Positions 39,398-48,415 of a stretch of 48,967 nucleotides of DNA are shown here, in pieces. How positions within the stretch are numbered: the first letter of the stretch is position 1; every line of letters begins with the position of its first letter. The notes beneath the pieces are model-generated. The model worked only from the letters and a program-made list of their open reading frames with translations. It was not told the DNA's origin and made no database searches. The stretch covers positions 1-48,967 of IMG/VR virus record IMGVR_UViG_3300042156_000043; one strand, given 5' to 3'. Source of the stretch: a virus. The translations under genes and the position numbers were made by a program.

Positions 39398-40527
39398 TCG
39401 GGCGGATCCTCCTCGCCAATCGCCTCGGCCCAAATGTTGCGGCCACCTTTCTTGCCCTTCTTCTTGCCCTTCTTCTTGCTGTCCGGCGGCTCGGGCGCGT
39501 ACGCCTGCGGGCTGATGATATCAAGCTGGGCGGTGGTGCCCTCGCTTCCGTCCGCGCTTTCCTTGTTGAATGTCACTTGGCGGATCAGCATTTCGCCATC
39601 CATCCGGAGCCATGGCGATTTGACGTAGACCAGCATGTTGGGCAGCCACAGCTCGCCGCCCTCGGTCTGCCGCCAGCCCATCACGGTTATTTGGGCGGTC
39701 GCCGATTTCCCAAGCCGGGTGTTGGCCTCCCAGGTCGCACGCTCGAGCGCGCTGTTGGTGCTGCCGTCTGCCTCGGCCACGATCAGCATCGGGCGGTAGC
39801 GATTGATGCCGCTGTCAGTGATGCGGCCCTCGACGTGGGATTCTGTCTCGCCGTCCGAGTCCTCGCTGTATGGCGCTTGGCCTTTTACAAGGTACTCGCT
39901 GAACCGTTGCGAGTGGTCTATCGATCCGCTCGCTGTCTTGATGTTGACGCCTTGCTCGAGCGACACCGATGCCCTGCGCGTGCCGGTTCGCGTCAGCAGA
40001 AGCCCGCCAGCACCATCCGGCATGACGAGGAGTTTGCGCTGCTGGGCGTGACGCTCGATTGCCTCAAAGGCCGTCTCGCCCTGCTGCAGCTTCACCAACG
40101 GGAACGGCTCGCCCACATCAACATCGGCCCTGGCCTTGATACCAAAGGGCGCACACAGGATCTGCGCCAGCTTCAAAAGGGTGATGTTCTTCCACTCGTC
40201 CGGCTTGTGGATGGCCGCGCAGTCGATCAGGTCCGAGGTTTTGTCGCGGCCCTGAATATTGATGCTGTGATCTGTCGCACCGTACGACGGCTTGAAGATA
40301 TCGACGTATCCGCTGAGCATGGTCTTGCCACCCAGGCGAACTTCGCACTCGTCACCTGGCAGGATCGGCCATGGTTCGATTTGAGCGGCGGCACCATCCT
40401 GGCCCTCCCACCGCTCGGTCAGTTCGACGGTAAATGCGCCCGAGGCCGCATCCATGGCCCGGGTGACGCCGATAGAGGTCCAGCCCGAATAGTTATCGCC
40501 GTTGACCAGCAGTTCGAGATCATCCAT
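39394..40527 (-). CDS. Baseplate hub protein (Mu gpP / gp44-like)
   Basis: A 377-residue hub protein comparable to T4 gp27. DDLELLVNGDNYSGWTSIGV and GRDKTSDLIDCAAIHKPDEW are typical. The C-terminal 60 residues are basic with a KKKGKKKGKKG run. It connects tube, hub and spike. It overlaps gpN by eight bases. Confidence 0.92.
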   Translation of the reverse strand: MDDLELLVNGDNYSGWTSIGVTRAMDAASGAFTVELTERWEGQDGAAAQIEPWPILPGDECEVRLGGKTMLSGYVDIFKPSYGATDHSINIQGRDKTSDLIDCAAIHKPDEWKNITLLKLAQILCAPFGIKARADVDVGEPFPLVKLQQGETAFEAIERHAQQRKLLVMPDGAGGLLLTRTGTRRASVSLEQGVNIKTASGSIDHSQRFSEYLVKGQAPYSEDSDGETESHVEGRITDSGINRYRPMLIVAEADGSTNSALERATWEANTRLGKSATAQITVMGWRQTEGGELWLPNMLVYVKSPWLRMDGEMLIRQVTFNKESADGSEGTTAQLDIISPQAYAPEPPDSKKKGKKKGKKGGRNIWAEAIGEEDPPE

Positions 40528-41773
40528 CCGCCAGCACCTCTAACGGATCACCGCCAGGCAGGAACCCAGGGTGCCGTGGCTTGTTGCGCAGCGCGATCTC
40601 GTCCGCCCGGCTGGCGTCGCCGTACACCTGATAAGCGACCAGCAGCGACGGCAAGGTCACCCGAGGCGTGTAGCTGATCAATTGCGGTAGGCTCTGCGAC
40701 GCCGGCGGGATGCCACGCACGACCTCAGTGTGCAGACCGCCCAGCGCCACATAAACGTTGTCGCTGGCAGTCCGCTCGGATTCCTGATCAATCAGGTCAG
40801 TGATCTCGGTTCGGGTCTTGGTTGCGTCTTGAATGCTGTCGAAATCGGTTACGACCGCTTCCTTGGACATTTCGCCGATCACCACTTGGCGAACAAGATC
40901 GTTGAGCGCGTCATGGTTGGCGGCCTGCTGCTGACGGCTTGGCGTCTGCGTCAGGCCGGTGTACGGCGCCTGGGTCGTGCCCACCAGCTTGCTCAGCACG
41001 CGATAGGAGTTCGCACCCGTTGCACTCGACCCGGGCCCTGACAGAGCACTGCTGCTCGGCAGGAAGTCGGCGAACGACCCGAACGCCGAGCGGATGCTGG
41101 TCACCACACCTATCAGGCGCTGGGCCAGCTTGACGGGTGTCAGCACCAAGTCATAGGCATCGGTCGCCAGGGATCGAACGGACAAATAGAACTCGCTCGC
41201 GGCATCGATCTCGCCGGCCATATTGAAGCCGGGCGATTCCATGAACTCGGCGATCCCCTTGAGCTGAGCGGCGGCGGCATCACGAACGAACGCCGGAAAC
41301 CCGGTTGTTACGAACCGGTCGACAAACCCTGTCTCGGCCTCGACGGTAAGCGTGTTGCTCGCCTTGCTGATGGCGTTGACGCTGTCCACCGTGGCGCTCG
41401 GGTATGACGCCTCGCCGGCCTCAAGGAACGTCATCGATATGCGACACATGCCACCGTCTGCGGCGCTCTCACGGACGGTCAGGCCGCGACATACGACCGT
41501 CAGCTCGCCCCGGTACGGATGAACCAGCACGCCAGCACCGGCAGTCTCACAGGCATCGACGAGTGCGTCTCGCTCCCCGAAGTATTCTTTTCCGAGGATC
41601 AGTCCGTCGACCGTGAACTCGCGAGCCTTGCGGCCCAGGTCCTCGGTCTGGGGCACGTCGCGCTGCGCATGCTCATGCACCGCCTGGCGACGACCGTGCG
41701 AGCTGTCTGCGCTGTCCACCTTGAAGGGTACGCCCCGGAACGAAGCGGGGCGCAGCTCATCTTTCCAAGCCAT
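40520..41773 (-). CDS. DNA circularisation / tail protein (Mu gpN-like)
   Basis: A 417-residue protein whose N-terminal 95 residues match the Mu gpN family (WKDELRPASFRGVPFKVDSA). Despite the family name, in contractile tails it belongs to the baseplate hub. A long middle region is helical. AGGAA precedes the ATG. Confidence 0.92.
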   Translation of the reverse strand: MAWKDELRPASFRGVPFKVDSADSSHGRRQAVHEHAQRDVPQTEDLGRKAREFTVDGLILGKEYFGERDALVDACETAGAGVLVHPYRGELTVVCRGLTVRESAADGGMCRISMTFLEAGEASYPSATVDSVNAISKASNTLTVEAETGFVDRFVTTGFPAFVRDAAAAQLKGIAEFMESPGFNMAGEIDAASEFYLSVRSLATDAYDLVLTPVKLAQRLIGVVTSIRSAFGSFADFLPSSSALSGPGSSATGANSYRVLSKLVGTTQAPYTGLTQTPSRQQQAANHDALNDLVRQVVIGEMSKEAVVTDFDSIQDATKTRTEITDLIDQESERTASDNVYVALGGLHTEVVRGIPPASQSLPQLISYTPRVTLPSLLVAYQVYGDASRADEIALRNKPRHPGFLPGGDPLEVLADG

Positions 41774-41785
41774 GCGATGTTCCTT

Positions 41786-43507
41786 TTATTGTGCTGGGGC
41801 GCCCATAGAGTAACCCAGGTTCGTGTCGAACTTGGCGCCTGGCGTGCCGGTGGTGGATACGCGGGTGCCCTGCGGTGCGTTTTTCATGTCCACGGTCACA
41901 AGAACTTTTTGCTCTGGCGCCATAGCTGCCTGGGCGGCCTGCTGGCCGATGGCGGCAGCTCGCTCCCCGATAGGCGTGGCGGCTCCCATGGTGGCCGCCT
42001 GTTGGCCGATTGCCGATGCTGGCTGCCCCGTCGTGCTGGAAGTCACCGATACGGATCCATCAATGCCGAGCAGATCCTTGGCCCAGTCAGGCATCGCCCC
42101 AGTGATGGCGGCCACAGCAGACAAGACTTTTTCTTTCAGAATCGCTGCGAGATCCCATCCGGTCAGGTACTTGATCAGCCCGCCGAACGCTTCAATCATC
42201 AGGGTGACAGGGTTGTATTCCAGCCAGATTTTTAGGATGCCGTTGATGATGCCGTCCTCGAACGCAGCTTTCACAGATGCCCACTTCTCTGCAAAGAACT
42301 CGCCGATCTTGTCCCAATTTTTATAGATCACATAGGCCATTCCGGCTATGGCTGCGATAGCCAATAAGAACCAACCGACCGGAGTTGTTAGCAGGGCGAC
42401 GCCGAAATTTATTATTGCTCCTGTAAGTATTACAAGAGAGCCAATAAGAGGGCCCAAAATTACTGCAGCTATTGCAGCAAGAACCACCTTTGCCCCGCCG
42501 AACTTATCTGAAAGCTTTTTTATTTTCTCTGCTACAGGCTCCATCGCGTCGCGAAGATCAGTGAGAAAGTCTTTAACCTTTTTGATATTTTCAGGAAGAT
42601 TTTCGACAAAAGACTTTGCAAAAGCTTCTATCTCAGGTCGGTACTTGATGACTGTTTCAGTCAGCTTATTTGCCAGCGCAGTTAGTTGCGGCATAAGGTA
42701 TTTCGACAGAGTGTTTTTAACCCCCTCCATCGAATATTTCATATCGGTCATAGCGTCGCCGAACGCCTCGCCGCCTCGGGCTGAGTCTTCTGACAGGACT
42801 ATTCCCAGCTCGCGTGCTCTGTCCGCCATTTGCTGCATACCATCTGAACCGGTAAGCAGATACGTGAGCATTTCAGGGCCGGCTTTCTGTCCGAAAAGCT
42901 TAGCCGCGGCGGCAGCACGAAGCGCTGGCGATTGTATTTTTTTTAGCTTGTCGGCTATTTCCGGAAGTATCTGCTCGGTTGTTCTGGCTTGACCACTCAC
43001 ATCTTTAAGGCGAATTCCAAATCCTTTCAAAACGGCCAGTGCTTGGCCTTTTCCACCAAGAGCGAGGCCTATGTTGTTGTTGAGTTTAAGCATGGCGGTC
43101 GAAAAGTTTTCACTCCCGACCCCTGCCATTTCTGCCCCATATTTCCATTCTTGAAAGCGCTCAACACCGACACCGACACGGTCTGCTGTTTTCGCTACAG
43201 CATCCCCAGCCTCGGCAAAACTTGAAACCATAGCAAAGGATGACGCGAGCGCCAGGCCGGATAACGCCACAAAGCCAGCACCCAGCACCGCCACGTTTTT
43301 GGCTACACCGCCAACCGCAGTGCCCACTTTCCCAATGGATCCGGCAAGGCGGGTTATTCCAGCTCTTTCGCCAAAGGCAGCAAGTCTTACCCTAACAGCA
43401 GCAATGCGCGTACCTAGGGCTTGCACCTTGCCAGCAACGCCGCGCAACGGGCCAGACACTCGGTCTATTGCCCGTAGCACGATGTCTAAGGGGAAGTTTG
43501 CTGCCAT
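41786..43507 (-). CDS. Tape measure protein
   Basis: A 573-residue tape measure. Amphipathic helices start the protein (LDIVLRAIDRVSGPLRGVAG). Hydrophobic segments lie near residues 70-95 and 340-400 (ILGPLIGSLVILTGAI), and an Ala/Gly-rich end contains IGQQA repeats. At about 1.5 A per residue, a tail of roughly 85 nm is expected. ATG at 43507 is chosen because GAGGAG lies eight bases upstream; a GTG nine bases earlier would sit on that site. The stretch 42.4-43.3 kb is clearly richer in AT than its flanks. Confidence 0.92.
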   Translation of the reverse strand: MAANFPLDIVLRAIDRVSGPLRGVAGKVQALGTRIAAVRVRLAAFGERAGITRLAGSIGKVGTAVGGVAKNVAVLGAGFVALSGLALASSFAMVSSFAEAGDAVAKTADRVGVGVERFQEWKYGAEMAGVGSENFSTAMLKLNNNIGLALGGKGQALAVLKGFGIRLKDVSGQARTTEQILPEIADKLKKIQSPALRAAAAAKLFGQKAGPEMLTYLLTGSDGMQQMADRARELGIVLSEDSARGGEAFGDAMTDMKYSMEGVKNTLSKYLMPQLTALANKLTETVIKYRPEIEAFAKSFVENLPENIKKVKDFLTDLRDAMEPVAEKIKKLSDKFGGAKVVLAAIAAVILGPLIGSLVILTGAIINFGVALLTTPVGWFLLAIAAIAGMAYVIYKNWDKIGEFFAEKWASVKAAFEDGIINGILKIWLEYNPVTLMIEAFGGLIKYLTGWDLAAILKEKVLSAVAAITGAMPDWAKDLLGIDGSVSVTSSTTGQPASAIGQQAATMGAATPIGERAAAIGQQAAQAAMAPEQKVLVTVDMKNAPQGTRVSTTGTPGAKFDTNLGYSMGAPAQ

Positions 43508-43913
43508 TTGTTCCACTCCTCAACCCGCTCTAGCCAGAACTCAAGGTCGTCTAAATCAAACTCCCAAACCTCAGAGGGTTGGACGTGCATAACCTTCGTG
43601 ATGACGGTTATTGCGCTTGCCCAGTCCCGAGGTGCTTGAACAAAAAACTGTTCGCTTCCTGCAGGATTTCGGACTGGTCGTCCTCGTCGAACTCCTCGAG
43701 AGTGCTGACCGGGTAGCCGATCATCTTGGATCCCAGGTTGATCAGGGTATCGAAGTCGAAGTCGATAGATACGCCACCACTGCCATCGGCACCGGCACGG
43801 ACTGAGCAGCCCCGTAGGTACTTGAGCTTGCGCTTGATGGTGACCTCAGTTATCTCCTCGGAACCGATGTGCACGGCTTCCTTTAGTTGCAATACGCGTT
43901 CTTTTGCAGACAT
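43486..43913 (-). CDS. Tail assembly chaperone, long form by -1 frameshift
   Basis: The reading frame of the 101-residue chaperone meets T TTT TTG at 43647-43641, a fit to the X XXY YYZ slippery rule. A -1 shift there continues for 52 codons to TAG at 43486, giving a 142-residue product whose tail (VWEFDLDDLEFWLERVEEWN) resembles the small gpE-type extension. Lambda G-T and P2 E-E' use the same strategy. The extension overlaps the tape measure start. Confidence 0.75.
43608..43913 (-). CDS. Tail assembly chaperone, short form (Mu gp41-like)
   Basis: A 101-residue protein (MSAKERVLQLKEAVHIGSEE) with a middle rich in Asp (SIDFDFDTLINLGSKMIGYP). Its position between tube and tape measure is that of the tail chaperone that coats the tape measure during assembly. 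ATG at 43913 overlaps the tube stop (TAATG). An upstream extension of the frame is rejected. Confidence 0.88.
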   Translation of the reverse strand: MSAKERVLQLKEAVHIGSEEITEVTIKRKLKYLRGCSVRAGADGSGGVSIDFDFDTLINLGSKMIGYPVSTLEEFDEDDQSEILQEANSFLFKHLGTGQAQ

Positions 43914-44278
43914 TAGCGGATTTCCTCTGCGCTCATACCTTCGAAGCGGACGGCGATATTGCCTTCCTCGGTGTTGCCCGTACCCTCGCCAGCCTGCCAA
44001 GCCTGTCGCAGCACGATGACCTTGTCGTTCCCCAACTCCAGCGTGATGGTGGCGTCGTCGACCATCATCAGCGCCTCAAGGCTAAGTTCGCTGGTGTCGG
44101 TGATCTCGCCCTCGATGAACGGCGTCTGCACGGCTTCCTTGTAGCCATGCACTCGGTCAGCACCGAGGATCGCATCACGCTTGGGCATGCCCAAGTTGTA
44201 GGTGAAGTTCCCTTTAGCCTTGTACAGGTCGCCGTTGATCTTGAGAGCGATCAAGCCTGCTACGCGATTTTTTGCCAT
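43913..44278 (-). CDS. Tail tube protein (Mu gpM family)
   Basis: A 121-residue tube protein: AKNRVAGLIALKINGDLYKA, then GNFTYNLGMPKRDAILGADR. It forms the inner tube of hexameric rings. GGAGAAATAG precedes the ATG. Confidence 0.93.
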   Translation of the reverse strand: MAKNRVAGLIALKINGDLYKAKGNFTYNLGMPKRDAILGADRVHGYKEAVQTPFIEGEITDTSELSLEALMMVDDATITLELGNDKVIVLRQAWQAGEGTGNTEEGNIAVRFEGMSAEEIR

Positions 44279-44303
44279 GTCTATTTCTCCAGGTGGTACA
44301 GCC

Positions 44304-44320
44304 CCGTCTCTTAGAGACGG
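44304..44320 (-). other. Hairpin with the sheath stop codon in its loop
   Basis: Perfect 7-bp stem CCGTCTC / GAGACGG with a three-base loop that is the TAA stop of the sheath gene. No T run follows, so it is not a terminator. It may slow decay or separate translation of sheath and tube. Confidence 0.5.
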
Positions 44321-45798
44321 AACTGGATTTTGTTGGCGACGATGCGCAGGGCGTTTACGAGATCCGGAGGTAGCAGCATGTCTAACCGGTTCGGATCGCT
44401 GACGTTTCGCTCACTGATCAGGCTCGCTTTGAACGCGTCGATGTTCTCGACGAGCGCCAGCTCTTCCCACTCTCGAGCCTTTACCACTGCCTCGGCCTTC
44501 ATCACTTTCGGGGTGACCACGGCCTGGCCCTCACCGTAACGCGTTCCATCGTTCGCCAGCTTGTGGCGAGGATACTTGCGTTTCACATAGTCACGCCAGT
44601 CATGGCGGATATACATGAGGGTGAACAGCGTCTCGACGTCGAGATAGCTGGCGTCGCTGGCGCCGTTCGCGCTGGTTCTGTACGTGGTGATCATGCGCTC
44701 GGTGCGCATGATGCCACCTGCGTCCACGTAGGTCGTCGCGATTCCGTCGAAAAGCAGCAGGTTTCGTTCCGCGTTGGTGAGGCGGTCACCCTCGGCGGCC
44801 GGCAGGCACCACTTGTATTCGAGAGTTTGCAACGGGCGAGCAGGGTCAATCGCCAAGTAGTAAGCGGCAATCGCCATCGACTCAGCGGCCTTTTCATAAG
44901 CCGGCATCGGCTCAGCGGTCGCCATGACGATATCGAGGTGAGGGCTGTTGCGGCTATCGCCCAATACACTTAGCTGGCCCTGGGTTCCATCGAATGCGGC
45001 GAAGGCATGCGCCTCGATCTCGCGATCCCACTGGAATCGGGAGGACAGTTCGCCCTCCAGCACCACAAGGTTCGCGGTGTCCGTGTACGGCATCGCCCAG
45101 GTCTGCAACCAAGCATCGCCGATAGCTGCCATAGCATCAGAGATGTCAGGGTTTGCCACACCACCGGACATTTCGGTCACGACAACAGTGATGCCCGGGG
45201 CAGTTTCCTCGCCAGTGTAATAGTTCAGGCGAATATCGATCCCGTTGCCGGCCTCGCCTTTGTTACGGGCAGTGATGGTTACCGTAGAGGTCAACACGGT
45301 CGCAGTGACCGGCAGATCCATGTCAGGATTAGTCGGAACTGCGTTGATGGCAGCGGCCACGGAAGCGGCCACGGTTGCAGGCGTAGCACCAGACGCCACG
45401 CCAACACGCACACGGCGACCGGCGATCAGCAGGTTAATCGCGCCAGCGGCGGTAGCAGCACCACCGAACACAATGGTCCCGGTAGCAGCGGCGGCAGCGG
45501 CGTCGTCCTCGAGCGCCATGACCTGCAGCTCGGTGTACGAGTCCTGGGTCAAGGCCGCGCGGATCATGCCGGCCAGCATCGAGCCACGGCCGAACAGGGT
45601 GTCGCCCTGCGTTGGGCTGGTGACGCGGATCAGGGTCAGCGGCTCAGCGGTGCCGGTTGCCAGCATCTGGCCCAGCGCCAGACGGCGGAACTGTATCGCC
45701 TGCGGACCGGTGATCGCCTGACTGTTGTCGACTTCACTGTACACGCCTGGCTGCCTGAGCGTGCCAGGCCCAGGAATGGTATCGAACGAAATAGCCAT
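44311..45798 (-). CDS. Tail sheath protein (Mu gpL family)
   Basis: A 495-residue contractile sheath. SFDTIPGPGTLRQPGVYSEV at the start is the Mu-type sheath signature, and RLDMLLPPDLVNALRIVANK is the conserved C-terminal part. It surrounds the tube and contracts on infection. Its ATG overlaps the DUF2635 stop (TAATG). Confidence 0.95.
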   Translation of the reverse strand: MAISFDTIPGPGTLRQPGVYSEVDNSQAITGPQAIQFRRLALGQMLATGTAEPLTLIRVTSPTQGDTLFGRGSMLAGMIRAALTQDSYTELQVMALEDDAAAAAATGTIVFGGAATAAGAINLLIAGRRVRVGVASGATPATVAASVAAAINAVPTNPDMDLPVTATVLTSTVTITARNKGEAGNGIDIRLNYYTGEETAPGITVVVTEMSGGVANPDISDAMAAIGDAWLQTWAMPYTDTANLVVLEGELSSRFQWDREIEAHAFAAFDGTQGQLSVLGDSRNSPHLDIVMATAEPMPAYEKAAESMAIAAYYLAIDPARPLQTLEYKWCLPAAEGDRLTNAERNLLLFDGIATTYVDAGGIMRTERMITTYRTSANGASDASYLDVETLFTLMYIRHDWRDYVKRKYPRHKLANDGTRYGEGQAVVTPKVMKAEAVVKAREWEELALVENIDAFKASLISERNVSDPNRLDMLLPPDLVNALRIVANKIQFRL

Positions 45799-46013
45799 TA
45801 TTTGGCACCTCCCTTGGGTGCGGATTTCTCTGCCTGTGGCTGGGCCGAGATTGGGATAGGGTCAAGCTGAACTACATCGCCGACATTAAGGCGGCGGCGC
45901 CAATACGAATTCATTTCGACGTATTCACCTTCCTTAAGCAGATACCGAAGATCTCCATCGGGGTGGCGTACAAGGCGACCCTCGCCCGGTGCTAATTTTC
46001 GAATGTCAGTCAT
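45798..46013 (-). CDS. DUF2635 protein (Mu gp38-like)
   Basis: A 71-residue protein: GRLVRHPDGDLRYLLKEGEY and SYWRRRLNVGDVVQL are DUF2635 marks. The family always lies just before the Mu-like sheath gene; function unknown. ATGA overlap with the upstream gene. Confidence 0.88.
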   Translation of the reverse strand: MTDIRKLAPGEGRLVRHPDGDLRYLLKEGEYVEMNSYWRRRLNVGDVVQLDPIPISAQPQAEKSAPKGGAK

Positions 46014-46597
46014 TGGTCTAGCTCCTCTATGTGAGTTTGTGCACGGTCGAGCGGGTCTTCCTGCTCGTTGTTGAGACTGTAATCGATGTGAACAGATGTC
46101 ATGTCAGGAAGCGTTGCGTTGTAGCCACCGTCCGGTGCATCGGCGCCGTCTGGCGCATTGCGGTAGTACGTCGCCTGGAACGTCAGGGCGACCGCACCAA
46201 TCGCGCGCTCGACCTTGTCGTCGATGATGGTCATGTCGGTTCCGGTGTACACGCAGTCATCGGCGGTCCCGGCGATTGTATCATCGCGCCCCAGGATTCG
46301 CTCGACCGTCTCGGCCATGCCGTCGAGAAGATCATCGACACCGTCTGTCGCGTCCGTAACGATCTCGATAATGACGTCGACCGTGCATTTGTATTCACGG
46401 GGCGCGACGTTGAAAATCTCGGCCTTCTCGTTGCGCGTGTAGATGATGAGCGCCGGCAGTTGCGAGCGTTCGGATCGGATGTTCGGCCTGGCGGACAGTG
46501 GTCGCATGCGGTTCGTGAACACGCGCTCGACCCAATCGCCCTGATTGACCAGCATCAGCGCCGCGGCCTCGCGGATTAACTTGCGTGGGTGCGTCAT
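46010..46597 (-). CDS. Tail terminator-like / minor tail protein
   Basis: A 195-residue protein starting THPRKLIREAAALMLVNQGD, with a central YKCTVDVIIEIVTDATDGVD. Size, fold pattern and place resemble lambda gpU-type tail terminators that cap the tail tube. ATGA overlaps at both ends. Confidence 0.75.
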   Translation of the reverse strand: MTHPRKLIREAAALMLVNQGDWVERVFTNRMRPLSARPNIRSERSQLPALIIYTRNEKAEIFNVAPREYKCTVDVIIEIVTDATDGVDDLLDGMAETVERILGRDDTIAGTADDCVYTGTDMTIIDDKVERAIGAVALTFQATYYRNAPDGADAPDGGYNATLPDMTSVHIDYSLNNEQEDPLDRAQTHIEELDQ

Positions 46598-46941
46598 GAC
46601 ATGCGCCCCAGTGGGACGGTCACGGTTCCATGGCCGTCGAAAATTGGTGCGTCAGCACGGTACGTCACACCACGAATGAGCAACTCGTCGTCGACGTCCG
46701 GCATCTGCTGGAGCTGTGAAACCCTAAAGCTGATCTGCGGTTGATTGCTCATGATCTTGAGCTGGGTCCCAGGGTCCACGACAACGGACTGAGCCTCGAA
46801 GATGCCGTCGACAGCGTAAGGCTCGGTGATGCCGACGAGGTGGGTAATGATCACCGAGGAAGGGCCATCGCCGAAAACGTCGATACAGGACTGCATCGCA
46901 CGGTCGACGATCTGTTCCCACTCTGTCTGTGGTACTGGCAT
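46594..46941 (-). CDS. Head-tail joining protein (lambda gpFII-like)
   Basis: A 115-residue beta-rich protein (TEWEQIVDRAMQSCIDVFGD ... ISFRVSQLQQMPDVDDELLI). Size and order resemble gpFII, which binds the gpW ring and receives the tail. It is the first gene after a terminator inside the late block. Confidence 0.78.
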   Translation of the reverse strand: MPVPQTEWEQIVDRAMQSCIDVFGDGPSSVIITHLVGITEPYAVDGIFEAQSVVVDPGTQLKIMSNQPQISFRVSQLQQMPDVDDELLIRGVTYRADAPIFDGHGTVTVPLGRMS

Positions 46942-46958
46942 GGTTTTCCCCTTGGTGG

Positions 46959-46986
46959 AAAAAGGCGGCCCCGAAAGACCGCCCTT
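46959..46986 (-). terminator. Rho-independent terminator between head and tail genes
   Basis: On the minus strand a stem of up to ten pairs (AAGGGCGGTC / GGCCGCCTTT, including G-T pairs) with loop TTTCGG is followed by further T. It lies 19 bases past the stop of the 111-residue head gene, in the middle of the structural genes. Confidence 0.85.
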
Positions 46987-47004
46987 TGTGTTGCCCCGCC
47001 CGAG

Positions 47005-47340
47005 TTACTTCTTGGCGGCTTCTTGCAGTTTCTGGATCTCGACCAGTGCAGCCGACAGGCTTTCCTCTGCCCTCTGCTGGTCCGCTTTGGCGGTATCCCG
47101 CTCGCCCTCGGCGGTTGCCAGGGCAGTGGTCAGGCGATCAATCTCGGCCTGCATGCGGGCCAGCTCGGACGAACCAGCAGCAGCCGGAGCCGTTACTACG
47201 TCGGCCAGGTGGTCGCCATCTTCCAAGAACTTGACCACGTCCTTCGGCAGCTTGGCGTGCGGGTTACCAGACGGGCGCAAGTCGTAAGACTTGCCCCCGA
47301 TCTTGGCGATCACCCGGCTTTTTACGTTGATGTCAGCCAT
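47005..47340 (-). CDS. Head completion protein (gpFI-like), coiled coil
   Basis: A 111-residue protein. Residues 1-50 form a small domain (SRVIAKIGGKSYDLRPSGNP); residues 55-108 are one long coiled coil (LARMQAEIDRLTTALATAEG). Position after the major capsid gene matches lambda gpFI, which aids packaging. Confidence 0.7.
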   Translation of the reverse strand: MADINVKSRVIAKIGGKSYDLRPSGNPHAKLPKDVVKFLEDGDHLADVVTAPAAAGSSELARMQAEIDRLTTALATAEGERDTAKADQQRAEESLSAALVEIQKLQEAAKK

Positions 47341-47350
47341 GGTTCACCTC

Positions 47351-48397
47351 TTACAGCGGGGCCAAGACGGTGGCAGCAAAGCCAGCGTTTGGACGGTATG
47401 GTGCGAGCACCGGGGCGGATTGCAGCAGCAGATTCCGCACGCTTGGGTCCGGCACAACCCAGGACTTCGAGAAGTACTCACGAGCCTGGAAGCCGGCTTC
47501 CTCGTCCTTGATCGCGCCGAAGTGACGAACACCCATGATGTCGCCAATGCCCAGCACGGTGCCGCGAGGCAGCATCGGCGTTTCGACGCTGGCGCCGTCC
47601 GCCAGGTACCAGTCAGCATAGACCCAGTAGTCGAAGGTGCCGTCGTTGCCCTTGTACTGGACGTGATCAGGGATCGAGCCCAGTTCGATTTCGCCGGACT
47701 TCACACGCAGCAGATCGAGCTTTTTGTTCAGCAGTGCGCCGGAACGGAACACACCCCAGGCGGCCGGATCCATGACGATGTTTCGGATCGAGCTACCGGA
47801 CTTCTGCAGGACGTCCAGCGACCACTCTTCAAGGTCGGCAATCGGATCGACGCCGGCCTCGCCCCAGTAGGTACCGGAACCCAGGGCGATGGTGAGGTCC
47901 GAGCTGCGACCGAAGTTCAGCACGATGGCTTTTTCGGCGCCGTCCGGAAACATCATGTTCATGCTGAGGGTGCCGGTGCGCAGGATCTGCGAGGCCCACA
48001 CTTCCATGCGGCGGGTCAGCATTTCCACCTGATCAGCCAGGTCGCGACGGATCGCCAGCTCGGCACGCTGGGCGTTAGTCATGGTGCTACCCAAGCCAAT
48101 GGTGTCGCCGATGGTGCGCTTGAACGGACGGGTTGCATCGTGAACACGCAGGTCCTTGATGTACGCCGGTTTGAGCGACTTCGTTTCGTAGCCGCGAGAC
48201 TCGACCAGTTTACCCGGCACCAGCGGGTGAACGATCGGGGCGAGTCGACGCTTGGTGCCGTCGGTTTCGACATCGAAAAAGACGGTGTCTTCTTCGGCCA
48301 AAACAATCTGGCTGAAAAAGGTGTTCAGCAGGAACGCCGGGGATCGCTTGAGCGAATTCACCACGCCGTTCAGGTAGCCGAGGCTGTAGATATCCAT
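47351..48397 (-). CDS. Major capsid protein (lambda gpE family)
   Basis: A 348-residue capsid protein of the gpE type: MDIYSLGYLNGVVNSLKRSP, then AEEDTVFFDVETDGTKRRLA. Length and neighbours are those of lambda. GGGGGAAAAC precedes the ATG. It builds the icosahedral shell. Confidence 0.95.
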   Translation of the reverse strand: MDIYSLGYLNGVVNSLKRSPAFLLNTFFSQIVLAEEDTVFFDVETDGTKRRLAPIVHPLVPGKLVESRGYETKSLKPAYIKDLRVHDATRPFKRTIGDTIGLGSTMTNAQRAELAIRRDLADQVEMLTRRMEVWASQILRTGTLSMNMMFPDGAEKAIVLNFGRSSDLTIALGSGTYWGEAGVDPIADLEEWSLDVLQKSGSSIRNIVMDPAAWGVFRSGALLNKKLDLLRVKSGEIELGSIPDHVQYKGNDGTFDYWVYADWYLADGASVETPMLPRGTVLGIGDIMGVRHFGAIKDEEAGFQAREYFSKSWVVPDPSVRNLLLQSAPVLAPYRPNAGFAATVLAPL

Positions 48398-48415
48398 GTT
48401 TCGTTTTCCCCCAGG

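Noticed and set aside
43914-44000. Upstream extension of the tail chaperone (29 extra residues, Arg/Gly-rich)
   Set aside because: It lies inside the tube gene in another frame. The ATG at 43913 overlaps the tube stop as TAATG.
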